Source of the DNA: Achatina immaculata
Lineage: Eukaryota; Mollusca; Gastropoda; Stylommatophora; Achatinidae
Reading direction: 5' to 3'
NCBI GenBank assembly: GCA_009760885.1
Contig: CM019714.1
Location: 7,326,812 to 7,390,811, forward strand
DNA: 64,000 bases
Shown: piece by piece, positions 34,316-45,305 of the stretch
How positions within the stretch are numbered: the stretch's first letter is position 1
How the letters are laid out: each line of letters starts with the position of its first letter
Program-made: the position numbers and the translations under genes
The notes under the pieces: generated by a model
The model's input: only the letters and a program-made list of their open reading frames with translations
Databases searched by the model: none
Told to the model about the DNA's origin: nothing

Positions 34316-35100
34316 ATGCCCTCTTCTTTCACACCTCCCTACCAACCTTCCCAGGTTGCACAACACAATCAAATTCTCATACCTACACCTGTAGATGAGA
34401 CCCCTTTTCCTGCTGTTTTTCCAATCTCTAAAATAGTCTTTATTCCTGGCGACTTACCCCTTTCTGATGATGACAAGTCCTCATCAAATACCTTAAATGT
34501 ATTCCTACCTGCCCTCAGTGTGACCGATATGTTTTACTCCGCGATGTTACACAGTTCCACCCCGATTACCTCTCAAATATTACTTTGCTAACAAATAATC
34601 TAACTAATTCGCACCAGACCTCAGTGACCGATTTGCCCGGTACATTTATAATAAATCTAGTTGAACGCCTTCCTTCAGGACTTCCCAAGCTTTACAACTA
34701 TACATTGATACGACGTGGCGCGAGATCCAAAGCCTTCGACCATCTAAACCTGGATATTTCATTCTCACTAGGCAGAATCCCGGGGACAGTCTACTCCGAC
34801 GTCGGGAAGACAGTGATAAAGCCATATGATAAAACATCGAGTCTCATAGTCTGGAGAAACTGAAGAAGGAATGTCCCACGTCCGTAACACAAAATTCCGT
34901 GCTATACTTAAAAACTATGCTACCCGCTCCAACAAGGACACACTGGAAGCAACGATCAAATACTCGTTTAAAGAAGGGTGGCATAACACCCCAAGCTGAT
35001 TCTCTTCATATCAAGGACAGCTGTTCAAGCTAACCCACATTTTATATTCTTCCCAAAATCCATTAACCCGGTCATCTTGGACGTCTCATTGTGTCAGCGT
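34316..35100 (+). pseudogene. Possible N-terminal part of the Penelope-like element
   Basis: The frame 34316-34591 contains IVFIPGDLPLSDDDKSSSNTLNVFLP. It resembles the N-terminal NLS-x-PLS-x-x-x-K-S-x-L-x-x-GLNF block of Penelope-like proteins only loosely. Following frames are short. It lies upstream of the well-supported Penelope reverse transcriptase, separated by a LINE insertion. Treat as tentative. Confidence 0.35.
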
Positions 35101-35194
35101 TTTCATGCCCCACTGAACACATTTCATAATTTTTGGACATTTTCCAGCCACTAGTACATTAAACAAGTAATAGGTGCTTCTCAGCTGTTGTGTT

Positions 35195-35650
35195 AAGTGT
35201 CCAGGTCTCACATACATATGTTTCCCATTGCAACATGTGTCTGTGGTACCTGGACACGTAACAAAACAGCTGAGAAACACATAACATGCCTTTGAATGCA
35301 GAGGCTACAAAGAGTTATTCAAATATCATGGAAAGAAAAAAGAATGAATATATCCATACTACACGAACTTAATATTGAAGAAGGTTGGTTTAAAGAGGAT
35401 TTTAAAAAGAGAAAAGTAAAATATTTTGGACACATTCAACGTCACGAGAATTTAGAGAAGACCGTCTTGGAAGGATACATAATAGGAACAAGAAAGAGAG
35501 GAAGACCAAGGCGAATATGGCTGCAAAACATCGTTGATAATCTACAAATATATGCATCAGCAGCAGGGCATCTTACTTACAAACGAGAGGCCTACATGAG
35601 AGTTGTTAAGGAGGCAAAATTCCACAAGGGACATGCAGATGACTGAGTAC
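35195..35650 (+). mobile_element. LINE family 1, 3' end nested in or beside the Penelope element
   Basis: The ORF 35296-35646 reads almost uninterrupted: MQRLQRVIQISWKEKRMN, LNIEEGWFKEDFKKRK, YFGHIQRHENLEKTVLEGY, GRPRRIWLQN and a C-terminal AAGHLTYKREAY. Upstream frames contain the CVVPGHVTKQLRNT-like part. It lacks a clear AATG tail (ends catgcagatgactgagta). It is the best preserved copy of this family's C-terminus in the window. Confidence 0.82.
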
Positions 35651-35799
35651 ACAAACTACCGTCTTATTGGGAAGATAACAGTCACACCGTAACAACTGTC
35701 ATTGTGGTCACTCTGTTTCAGCACATTTCCTGTTACTTCTTTCCTCTTGATGTCTGCTCCTTTACAACTGTATCCCCACAAGGAGGGTCTCTTAACACT

Positions 35800-37095
35800 C
35801 TGTTATTTTTTTTATAAAGACCCTCACCCCACCAACAATACTAACACTGCAATAAGACTCGCAGAGAGCTGGTACTCAAACTAAATATCTTTGATTTCAA
35901 AGGCGATTACTTTGATCAAATAAGTGGTGTCGTCATGGGAACGAAAATGGGTCCCAGTTATTCATGCTTATTTATGTTTTTTTTTTTTTTGGAAGTCAAG
36001 TTATGGGAAAATCTATACTGGCAGACTCCCAAAACGCTATAAAATCACATTGATGATGGAGTCAGCACTTCGTAAAAGTACAAGCTAAAGTATTTTATTG
36101 AATTCATCAGTTCATTTAATGAGAACTTCAAATTCACTTATGAAATTAACTTTTTAGACATAAAATATATATTGACACAGCCAGTTTTGTCACCTCTGTA
36201 TTTTACAAGCCCACAGACAGTCACACATATTCACTTTACACCACCTCCCATGATGAAACTTGTTAGAACACCACTCCATACTCTCAGCTCCTCCGTCCTC
36301 GCCGCCACTGTCAGGATAATTCGGACTTGTAATCAACCCAACAAACTATTAGAAATATTCCGTCATCACCACTATACAGAACATGTTCTTCGGAAAGCAT
36401 TTAACCTTATTTTAAAAAGTGAGCCGCCAGTATTCATTCAGAAAAAAACGCACACACACAAAACACGTGACCTCATCCAACAAAGTCAGATTACTACTTC
36501 CTTTTCACCCACATGATCAGGTGGGTAATAAATTCATTATCACCATTTACCACTAATCCAGCTGGATCCCGATACTCGCGACATCTTCTCTGTTCTATTG
36601 CTATTAACATAAACTCGGGAACCAACTCTTAAAGACATTCTCGACCATAGCCACCTGAAACGGACTCTTGCATATGCTGGCACCTTAAAATGTAACTGTC
36701 CTCGCTGTGTAACCTGCAAGTGTAGAAAACGATAACGATCAACTTTCCCAAAATTATCCTCACTCTCCATCAGGGATGCGTGTGCGGGTTCTGTTATGTG
36801 ATATATGCCATTGTATGGGAAAAGAAGCAGATAACGTGTATTGGTGAAACTAGTCTCAAATTATGAAACCGCATGCAAAAACACCTGTATGATATCACCC
36901 ACCATGCCTCGAAACCAGTCCCTAATCATTTCACTGGCTCCAATCACAGAGGCAAATCTGATTTTCTGCTAACAGCTGTCACACAATGTCACGGAGATTA
37001 CAGAAACTGACTAGCGCTTGAGAACCGCTACATTCAGGAATATGGGACGTCGGAACCACATGGTTTGAACTCGCAATTCAGCTACACCTAACATT
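35800..37095 (+). mobile_element. Penelope-like element: reverse transcriptase and GIY-YIG endonuclease
   Basis: In broken frames: FDFKGDYFDQISGVVMGTKM then GPSYSCLFM (about 35890-35975), which is the Penelope version of the G-x-MG-x-x-x-GP-x-A/S motif. Next are FYKPTDSHTYSLYT (about 36198-36240), YSQLLRPRR, and the C-terminal GIY-YIG module with VIYAIVWEKKQITCIGET (about 36800-36855), H-containing helix residues and LALENRYIQEYGTSEPHGLN (about 37015-37070). Penelope-like elements encode a reverse transcriptase fused to a GIY-YIG nuclease. This copy is inactive. Confidence 0.87.
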
Positions 37096-37700
37096 CCCTT
37101 TTCCACAGTCATATTCCCTCTGCACTAAACTCTACTCCTTTCTGCCTTGTAACACATAGTTCAGAACCTCCTCCATCATTAGATTATAACTCCTCTACCC
37201 CAACTCTAATCAGCTATTCTACCCTTTTCCAGCTAGATTACAATTGCATCGCTCTCCCTCCTTTCCGTTGCCTATTTGCCAGTTAATTAATAAAGATGTT
37301 CCTACAATTTTCATAATTTATACATTTTATTTTCCAGACAGGCTGTCTCCATCCAGCTGGAGTTAACAATAGATTAATTTTTCTTTAGAATACTTTAAAC
37401 TTCAACCAAGTTATTTAGTTCTTTGATGTAAAAAAAAGTCTTTGTTATTCTGAGATATTTTCAAATCAAATATATGTGTTCTATAAATAAATAAAATGGG
37501 TTGTGAAACCTGCAAATGTCTCCAGTTGGCAGAACCTAGTTTAAAGAATTATCTTTGCTCATAAGGTTACGAAAGAATAGCATGCGTCAGTGTCAGTAAT
37601 TATTTTCAGTTATTGTTCTGAGGACAGTGTTTGCTATAACACTGAATTTTCTGCTAAAGTCCTTGTCGGTGTATATCATGTTCATATTTATACACGTCAC
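37096..37700. other. Penelope 3' region and left flank of EGF exon 3
   Basis: 37096-37340 is a pyrimidine-rich 3' region like that at 10.55-10.75 kb. From about 37400 the sequence matches the intron flank found at 29.1, 51.5, 54.8 and 63.0 kb (tttcaaatcaaatat followed by tataaataaat). Confidence 0.65.
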
Positions 37701-37828
37701 CTCCACATTTGCTACCCAGGCGATCATGCTTGCATCCTGTGCAAATACCGTTGCCTCCATTACATTTGCTGTCGGTGCAGAAAGTCGAGCAGTTCTCTGG
37801 ACAGTTCATCGCGTACTTGCCGTCACGA
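37701..37828 (-). pseudogene. EGF-like exon 3, degenerate
   Basis: Homologous to the exons at 51.9 and 60.3 kb but 128 nt long instead of 132. Just after the acceptor AG, 4 nt are missing and the first cysteine and proline are gone. The remainder is intact in another frame: DGKYAMNCPENC, STFCTDSKC, NGICTGC and RLGSKCGG, with a gtgacg donor. With the conserved acceptor the exon would be read out of frame and meet a TGA within about eight codons. It is therefore probably skipped or dead. Because neighbouring exons are phase 1-1, skipping would keep the rest of the protein in frame. Confidence 0.8.
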
Positions 37829-37924
37829 CTTAGTAAAACATGTATGAGCAACAGTAATTTATTGACACGTGCCATTTCAAAATTTACAAGTAAAATATGT
37901 AGTAGTTATATAGGCAGACTTACT

Positions 37925-40335
37925 AGCAGTAACGGCATTAGTGTTAGTAGTAGTCGAGGTAGTAGTTTCAGTAACAGTAGAACCAGTAATAGTAGTACTA
38001 GTGTTTGTATTACTATTAGTAGCAAAAACAGTAGTAGTTGTAATCGTAGTGATAGTGGTAGCTGCAGTTGGAGTTAACACCTGTAGTAGTTATTTAAGCA
38101 GGCACATTAGTAGTAGTAGTTGTAGTGGTGGTGGTGATAGTATTAATAATAGTAGTAGAGTGATGGTGGTGGTAGTGTAATTACATGGTAGTGGTGGTGA
38201 TAGAAGTGGTAATAACAGTAGTAGTGGTGGTGGTGGTGGTAGTGGTAATAATAGTAGTAGTGGTGGTGGTGGTAGTAGTAATAATAGTAGTGCTAGTGGT
38301 GGTAGTAGGAATAATAATAGTAGTGGTCGTAGTAGTAATAATAATAGTAGTGGTGGTAGTAGTAATAATAGTAGTAGTGGTGGTAGTAGTAATAATAGTA
38401 GTGATGTTGGTTGTAGCAATAATAGTAGTAGTGGTGGTGGTGGTAGTAGTAGTAGTAGTAATAGTAGTAGTAGTGGTGGTGGTAGTAGTAATAATAGTGG
38501 TGGTGATGGTATTAATAGCAGTAGTAGTGCTGGTGATGGTAGTACTAGTAATAATAGTAGTAGTGGTAATGGTGATGGTAGTAGTAATAATAGTAGTAGT
38601 GCAGGTGGTGGTGGTAGTAGTAATAATAGTAGTAGTGTGGTGGTGGTGGTAGTAGTAATAATAGTAGTTGGTGGTAGTGGTAGTAGTAGTAATGATAATA
38701 GCAGTGTTAGTAGTGATGATAGTAGTAGTACTGGTGGTGGTGGTAGTAGTAATAATAGTAGTGGTAGTGGTGGTGGTGGTGGTTGTAGTAGTAATAATAG
38801 TAGAAGTGATGGTGGTGGTGGTGGTAGTAGTAATAATAGTAGTAGTGGTAATGGTGGTGGTAGTAGTAGTAATAATAGTAGTAGCGCTGTTGGTGGTGGT
38901 ATTATTAGTAATAATTATAGTAGTGGCGGTTTTGGTGGTGGTAGTAGTAATAAGTGTAGTAGTGGTGGTGGTGGTTGTAGTAGTAATAATAATAGTAGTG
39001 GTGGTGGTGGTGTCGGTGGTAATAGTAAAAATAGTAGTTGTGGTGTTGGTGGTGGTAATAGTAATAATAGTAGTAGTGGTGATGGTGGTGGAAGTAGTAA
39101 TAATATTAGTAATGTGATGGTGGTGGTGGTGGTAGTAGTAATAATAGTAGTAGTGTGATGGTAGTGGTAGTAGTAATAATAGTATTAGTGGTGGTGGTGG
39201 TAGTAGTAATAACAGTAGTAGTAGTGGTGGTGGTGATGGTAATAGTAGTATTAGTAGTATTGGTGGTAGTAGTAATAGTAACAGCAGAGGTTGTTGTAGT
39301 AGTAATGACAGCGGTGTGGTGGTGTTAGTAGTAGTAATCGTAGTAGTGGTTTGGTGTGGTGGTAGTAGTAGTAATAGTATTAGTGGTATTGGTAGTGGTG
39401 GTGGTTTTAGTAATAGTAATAGTAGTGGTGGTAATGGTGGTGGTAGTAGTAATAGGTGTAGTAGTAGTGCTGGTGGTGGTGGTAGTATTAATATTATTAG
39501 TAGTAATGGTGGTGGTTGTAGTAGTAATAATGGTGCTGGTGGTGGTGTTGGTAGTAGTATTATTAGTAGCAGTTGTGTTGTCGGTGTAGGTAATAGTAAA
39601 AGTAGTAATATTGATGCTGGTGGTGGTGGTTGTAGTAGTAGTAGTAATAGTAGTAGTACTATTGCTAGTGGTGGTGGTAGTAGTAATAATAGTAGTAGTG
39701 GTGATGGTGGTGGTAGAAATAATGGTAGTAGTGGTGCTGGTGGTGGTGATAGTAGTAATAATAGTAGGAGCGATGCTGGTGGTGGTGGTGGTAATAATAA
39801 TAGTAATGGTGGTGGTGGTAGTTGTAGTAATAGTAATAGTAGTGGGTGGTGGTGGTAATAGTGGTAGTAGTTGTGCTGTTGGTGGTGGTAGTAGTAATAA
39901 TAGTAGTAGTGATACTGGTGCTGGTGGTAATAATTATAGTAGTAGTGATGGAGGTGGTGGTGGTCATGGTAGTAGTAATAGTAGTAGTAGTGATGGTGAT
40001 GGCTGTGGTAGTAGTAATAGTAATAGTAGTGATGATGATGGTGGTGGTAGTAGTAATAGTAGTAGTAGTGATGGTGATGGTGGTGGTAGTAGTAATAGTA
40101 GTAGTATTGATGGTGATGGTGGTGGTATTAGTAATAATAGTAGTAGTGATGGCGATGGTGGTTGTTGTAGTAGTAGTAGTAGTAGTAGTAGTAATAGTAG
40201 TAGTAGTAGTAGTAGTAGGAGTAGTGGTGCTGGTGGTAGTGGTAGTAGTAATAGTACTAGTAGTGGTGCTGGTGGTGGTGGTAGTAGTAATATTAGTAGT
40301 GGTATTAGTAATAATACTTTGTAGTAATAGTATTT
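37925..40335. repeat. Giant GGT/AGT/AAT trinucleotide array
   Basis: About 2.4 kb of triplets with almost no C on the + strand. It is built from a loose unit of about 30 bp (ggtggtggtagtagtaataat plus tagtagt). It begins about 100 bp from EGF exon 3 on the side where the other units have 120-250 bp TAG arrays, so it is an expanded version of the same array. Long Val/Ile-rich and Gly/Ser/Asn-rich ORFs here result from triplet composition and are not genes. Confidence 0.95.
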
Positions 40336-40774
40336 TTATTAGCAGTGGTAGTAGCAGTTGTAGTTAGTACAAAGAACGAAAAAAATCAATAGAAAGTACT
40401 TTAAGAGCAGTAGAAATAATAACAGAAGCGTAGCAGAGGTGGCACAGCAGTCCTCCCACTTCCCCGTGAATATAATCATCTTTAGGTGTAGGTGCAGAAG
40501 TAATTCATTTTCTCACATTGCAACTCAGAGCATCAGCCACGCTATTTTCAATTTCCAGAGAATTTTAGCAAACTGCCCCTGCTATTACATATTGGCGATT
40601 ATATGAACGACTTGCAGAAGTGAATGTTGTGTCTCGTATTGGTTGTTATGTTTATTATAATTTGGAGAACTGATTTCAGTTGTATTATGTTGCTAGATAT
40701 ATGTACTATAAACTGAACTTTTGATCTGTGTTTATTATGAGGGTAGATAAGTAGCGCACCTGCATACAAGAGTA
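40336..40774. other. Intron sequence of the EGF unit
   Basis: Homologous to 52270-52490 plus 53165-53280, and to 60625-60720 plus 61330-61450 (shared cgaaaaaaa, agccacgctattttcaa, gcacctgcat). Confirms that the 37.8-kb exon belongs to the same duplicated family. Confidence 0.75.
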
Positions 40775-41568
40775 CAAATGTTAGCTACATGAGAAGGAAG
40801 AGTCTCCACTCCCCGGCTAGAACAAATGTTAGCCACATGAGGAGGAAGAGTCTCCACTCCCCGGCTAGAACAAATGTTAGCTACATGAGGAGGAAGAGTC
40901 TCCACTCCCCGGCTAGAACAAATGTTAGCTACATGAGGAGGAAGAGTCTCCACTCCCCGGCTAGAACAAATGTTAGCTACATGAGGAGGAAGAGTCTCCA
41001 CTCCCCGGCTAGAACAAATGTTAGCTACATGAGGAGGAAGAGTCTCCACTCCCCGGCTAGAACAAATGTTAGCTACATGAGGAGGAAGAGTCTCCACTCC
41101 CCGGCTAGAACAAATGTTAGCCACATGAGGAGGAAGAGTCTCCACTCCCCGGCTAGAACAAATGTTAGCCACATGAGGAGGAAGAGTCTCCACTCCCCGG
41201 CTAGAACAAATGTTAGCTACATGAGGAGGAAGAGTCTCCACTCCCCGGCTAGAACAAATGTTAGCCACATGAGGAGGAAGAGTCTCCACTCCCCGGCTAG
41301 AACAAATGTTAGCTACATGAGGAGGAAGAGTCTCCACTCCCCGGCTAGAACAAATGTTAGCCACATGAGGAGGAAGAGTCTCCACTCCCCGGCTAGAACA
41401 AATGTTAGCCACATGAGGAGGAAGAGTCTCCACTCCCCGGCTAGAACAAATGTTAGCAACATGAGGAGGAAGAGTCTCCACTCCCCGGCTAGAACAAATG
41501 TTAGCCACATGAGGATGAAGAGTCTCCACTCCCCGGCTAGAACAAAGGTTAGCCACATGAGGGGGAAG
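40775..41568. repeat. 48-bp minisatellite, about 16 copies
   Basis: Highly homogeneous 48-bp unit (aggaggaagagtctccactc cccggctagaacaaatgtta gcyacatg). Copies differ mainly at one position (agctacatg or agccacatg). Open over more than 260 codons on both strands because 48 is a multiple of three and the unit has no stop in those frames. High identity suggests recent expansion or conversion. Confidence 0.96.
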
Positions 41569-41807
41569 AGGAAAACTCTCTCACAACAAAGCTGATATCG
41601 TGCTCACACAACATGGGAAAGCAAAGACTCGCATTACTTACAGCTTCTGAAACATCTCACGGAAAACATATGAATCACAACACTTCCTAACATTAGTTAG
41701 TTCTGAACACTACTTGCACCGTGGCATGATGTAACATTTAGTAGCACTTCATTCAGCTAGAACAAAAGCTAGAACAAAAAAAAACTGCATCCTAGTTCTA
41801 ACATTCT
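41569..41807. other. No gene seen
   Basis: Contains agctagaacaaaagctagaa at about 41756, echoing part of the 48-bp unit. Confidence 0.5.
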
Positions 41808-42350
41808 GTCAGAAAAACTCACAATGATCATTTATTTCTCTGTGTCTATTTTGTCAGCATCTAACGCGTGATCTTTAAATACAAGCCTCACTATCGAAAA
41901 TCGTCCTCAGAAGTTATTCTCATAATAATAATAATAATAATAATAATAATCTAATTTTAATAATCATTCTAATAATACCTCCCATATAAAAGTCCAGAGC
42001 TTAAATAGCATCTACCATTTCTACATTCCTTTGTTCCTGAACATTCCTTCATGTCTAAACTTCATGAAATCGCCTGTTTACAGACCTTGGCTAGTACAAA
42101 TATGCCAAGCGAAAGTTCATCCAGTATGGTCATGAATCTCGGGATTTTAAAGTTTTCATAAATGATCTTCAATGGAAAACTAAGGTTCATAAAACATGTC
42201 AGGATAAAGTTCATGATTCCCCGTGATTTTTTCTAGGTCCCCACTTGACCGTGTCCTGACCCTCTACGTCATAATTTAAGTAAGGGCTTTAATCATTTGG
42301 TAAAAATACTAAAATTATCATGGATTATATCCCTCAGATAGAATTCTGTC
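41808..42350. repeat. Long direct repeat, candidate LTR (left)
   Basis: Matches 46985-47600 through shared blocks such as tttaaatacaagcctcact, an (ATA)n tract, agtccagag-ttaaat, catgaaatcgcctgtttaca and caggataaagttcatgat. The pair flanks about 4.6 kb that holds retroelement pol fragments, so they are probably LTRs. Exact ends are not determined. Confidence 0.7.
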
Positions 42351-42649
42351 AAATATATGCCCACCCCGTATAAGTATGAATTTCGCCATCAAATATCGCA
42401 CAAAAAAAACTTTAACAGATAACTCTCTCACAAGAGGTTAGCTATAAATACACAATCAGACTGGCTAAGCACTTGCATAAGTTGCGTGCACGCACAATTT
42501 GCACAAAATTTACGTTGAATAGCAGTAGTGCTAAGCATAAATACACATCCACACACACATATATATATATATTACACCATCTGTTTCTACTGCCACAGAA
42601 ATAGGACAGGAGCAAAGTTTGAACTCCTTATCTGAAGAACATTACCTAA
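42351..42649. other. No gene seen
   Basis: AT-rich DNA with a TATA run at about 42560. Confidence 0.5.
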
Positions 42650-44000
42650 CTAGTGTCTAATGTGGTTTTCCTTAAACCTTGCCAAGGGAATACTATCAGA
42701 ACTCGAAGAAGAGTTAATTCCTGAAGGGGCCACCATGGATGTGGGCCCATCCATACCCGAAAGGGAGGAATTCTCCGCTCCAAATCGAGCCGTCGTCCTT
42801 TTATAGAGTTCTTGAAGTGGAACAGAGGCCTTCAAAGAGTAGCCATCCCGTTCATTTCGAACATCCCTCCACAAGTGTGGGAGGGCATAGCCAATCCCTC
42901 CTGTATGTCTGTTAACACTACAGACATCAGATTCGACTTTGTCGGCAGCGTTAGCACTGGAATCAGTTCCTTCTTCCAAAGGTGGAAGAACGAATGGTGC
43001 GGAACACAAACCATACTGTTTATTCGAAGGAGTCTCCCTCCACTGGACCCCCACTTTGTGTATGTCATTTGTGTGAACCGAGTGGGTTCTCACGTCAGCC
43101 TGGTTCTTGATCAGGAAGGTAACCGAGACAGGCGCTTCACCACCGTATAAAACTAGGCCCACCGCGCATCTAGCTTAGAATGGCGTCCATGTATTCTATA
43201 CGCTACAATGTCTGCCACTGAGATGTTTGGCATTTCCGTACGTCCATTGTGGCTCGCTTTCTGTCTGGAGCGAGACTTATTTAACTGGCGAAATACTTGA
43301 AGGAACGTACGGTGCTGCAGCATCAACCTGACCTCACTAGGGTCCTCCCCATAGTATTGAAAATGGGGGCGCAACAATTTATCCAGGGGTAGCCAAGGGT
43401 GCCTGCCATATAAAAAGGAGACACCCTAGCACTTTTATTCATGTTCAAACGAATGACCTCCACTGAAACTGGTAAGAATACATCCAACATTTGTGTAATT
43501 TCGTGCACATGCTTCGACAAAATGTCAATGAGGATGCAATGCATTCTTTCATTCCTGGCGTTGCTCTGTGGGTGATACAACGCCGTAGTAACGTGTTGAA
43601 CATGGAGCTGTTGGAACAGTTGCTTCAGCGAACTAATCACAAACTCAGCCCCATTGTCCGTTACAACTATAGATGGCGTGGAGTGACGCGGTATTATCCG
43701 TTGCAACGATACGTCAGCCACAGTGTAAAAACTATACTGGGAAACATGCTGACCTTAGATTTGCCAATCTACGACATGAAGGATGTATTTATCCCCAGCC
43801 AAGGTCAGTCAAACGGACCTGAGAAATCCTACTAGATCTTTTGAAACGAAAAGCGCGGAATGTCTGTCTCTTGCAGCGGTGCAGAATATTATTGTGCAGA
43901 ATATTGCATTCTCGGCAACGGCAACAAGATTCTACATGTTGGCAGCAATCCAGAAACATGTTTGGCCAAAATTAACGAGAAACCAACCCAGAGTACACCT
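42650..44000 (-). pseudogene. LTR-retrotransposon integrase (antisense)
   Basis: Minus-strand frames from high to low coordinate. GDKYILHVVDWQ (about 43795-43760) is followed by IVVTDNGAEFVISSLKQLF (about 43665-43610, second catalytic aspartate). Next is TALYHPQSNARNERMH (about 43588-43540, catalytic glutamate in NER). Then come SPFYMAGTLGYPW and the C-terminal segment with NISVADIVAYRIHGRHSK, ADVRTHSVHTNDIHKVG. This is the core and C-terminal domain of a Gypsy-type integrase, broken by stops and frame changes. It sits between two long direct repeats. Confidence 0.85.
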
Positions 44001-44224
44001 TGTCTCAACCCATATGTCCATTTTCTTCATGGAATTGTAATCACATATGAGATCGGAGATGACTGGGAACGTGCAATCCCAATCATCTCTCGTTCACATT
44101 ATTGGAGAGAAAATATACTCGGTCCTGATGTAACATTCGAATCCGGCCGGCGGCACCCCAGTCACCCAGCTGTAGAAATGGGTACCCCACTTCTTCTGGA
44201 GTTGGGGAAGGAAAAGGCGGCCAG
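44001..44224. other. No gene assigned
   Basis: A + strand frame (43860-44234) exists but overlaps antisense integrase sequence and lacks motifs. Confidence 0.4.
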
Positions 44225-44430
44225 GTTGACATAGTCTTTAGTAACTGCTCAGTTACTGTTGTTCAAGTTTGCACCAGAAATGGCAGGAGACCGTGTGTAT
44301 GTTTGTCTAGTTGGTACCTGCTAGAGAAAATGAATCTAAGCTACGGAATTTATGTGTGTCACGACCTCGTTTCTTTCCGGGTGTCACGATCTCTCATGTC
44401 TGCTGAGCAGTTACTAAAGACTATGTCAAC
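44225..44430. mobile_element. MITE candidate with perfect 28-bp inverted ends
   Basis: 44225-44252 (starts gttgacatagtctttagtaa) and 44403-44430 are exact reverse complements. The spacer of 150 bp has no ORF. The left arm also contains a small palindrome agtaactg-ct-cagttact running into the spacer. No target duplication was recognised, so it could also be a fold-back repeat of another origin. Confidence 0.6.
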
Positions 44431-44443
44431 AAAACACCTTTTT

Positions 44444-44640
44444 TAGGGGTGCTAGTTGGCTAAGTCGATAGTACGCTGTTCTCTCGTGGCTAGACGGCTG
44501 CTCTTCCTACTGGAGTCCGTGTTCGAATCCCAGGTAATTCTCTTGTGATTTTTCTTTCTCTCACGTCTCACTAAAGTGCTTTGTCTACGATTTTTTCGAG
44601 GTTTAATCCTACAATGTCTAAGACATGGCCACACTGCCAG
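44444..44640 (+). mobile_element. tRNA-like SINE head, candidate
   Basis: A box-like gttggctaagtcgatag near 44456 and B box-like gtgttcgaatccc near 44519 resemble an internal RNA polymerase III promoter. The spacing of about 60 bp is longer than in most tRNAs. No closed acceptor stem and no CCA-compatible end were found, so a functional tRNA is unlikely. A T/C-rich body follows. Confidence 0.4.
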
Positions 44641-44829
44641 AATATGTACGCAGCAGCCTCGAAATAATCGGCCATGGTTAAACTAACGAGTCGGCGCACG
44701 AATAGCTCGGGTGTGTCCGACCGTATCTTTACAGCATCTAGATCTGCCAAACAGTCCGTCTCATTTTCGCAAATTACTACTCTCGGTGGCTGCGAATCCC
44801 CCTACTCCTACTTCTGTTTTTATTTCTAT
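44641..44829. other. No gene seen
   Basis: Short interval between the SINE-like and protease segments. Confidence 0.4.
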
Positions 44830-45305
44830 AAGGTCTTTTAGAGCATTATTAGACGCAGAAGTTATGCCTGTCTTAAAAGGGTTTTGTGCACAGATCAGTA
44901 CCTTCTTCTCCGAAACTCTTGCTTGCTAGAATTACTCTGTAGACTGTCACTGCAGCTTTCATGAGAGTAATTGGTCGAGTTTACTTATCTCTCTCTACTG
45001 CTGGTGTTACGGTTTCATGTTGCTTTTATGTGTTTCGTAACATGAACCGTTCCGCCATTCTTGGGCGTGATTTTCTGTCTCGATCTGGTGCTGTTATAGA
45101 CTACAAATCTAATACAATTAACATTTACAACAAAAAGATCCCTTTAGAGTTAGGTAAGAGAACAAATATTGTCTTAGACATGCCCACACAAAATGTCATG
45201 AACAGGAAACATGTCAATGATGGAATTCTACTGATGAAGAGGACATCCGGCGACTGTCTATATGCAAAGCTCCTTGACATATATCCAATAAAAGATATCA
45301 TATAA
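44830..45305 (+). pseudogene. Gypsy-type protease fragment on the + strand
   Basis: FRALLDAEVMP (about 44837) resembles the protease active-site region with the D-T/S-G motif lost. In another frame, RVYLSLSTAGVTV then NMNRSAILGRDFLSRSGAVI and DYKSNTINIY (45040-45128) match the flap and ILG-DFL region of Gypsy proteases. The orientation is opposite to the integrase at 42.65-44.0 kb although both lie between the same direct repeats. A rearrangement or two overlapping elements must be assumed. Confidence 0.72.

Noticed and set aside
38090..40367. Many overlapping Val/Ile-rich, Gly/Ser/Asn-rich and Thr-rich ORFs up to 237 codons
   Set aside because: The GGT/AGT/AAT array has few stops in several frames. 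Composition alone explains these ORFs.
40775..41568. CRISPR array
   Set aside because: The 48-bp units are contiguous with no unique spacers, and the DNA is eukaryotic.
40735..41595. ORFs of 268 (+) and 273 (-) codons
   Set aside because: A 48-bp repeat unit without stops is trivially open on both strands. No start, splice or flanking evidence supports a protein.
42812..43150. Plus-strand ORF of 112 codons
   Set aside because: Antisense shadow of the integrase C-terminal region, whose motifs are on the minus strand.
44444..44530. Functional tRNA gene
   Set aside because: Box-like motifs are present, but their spacing is unusual and no complete acceptor stem or cloverleaf could be drawn.
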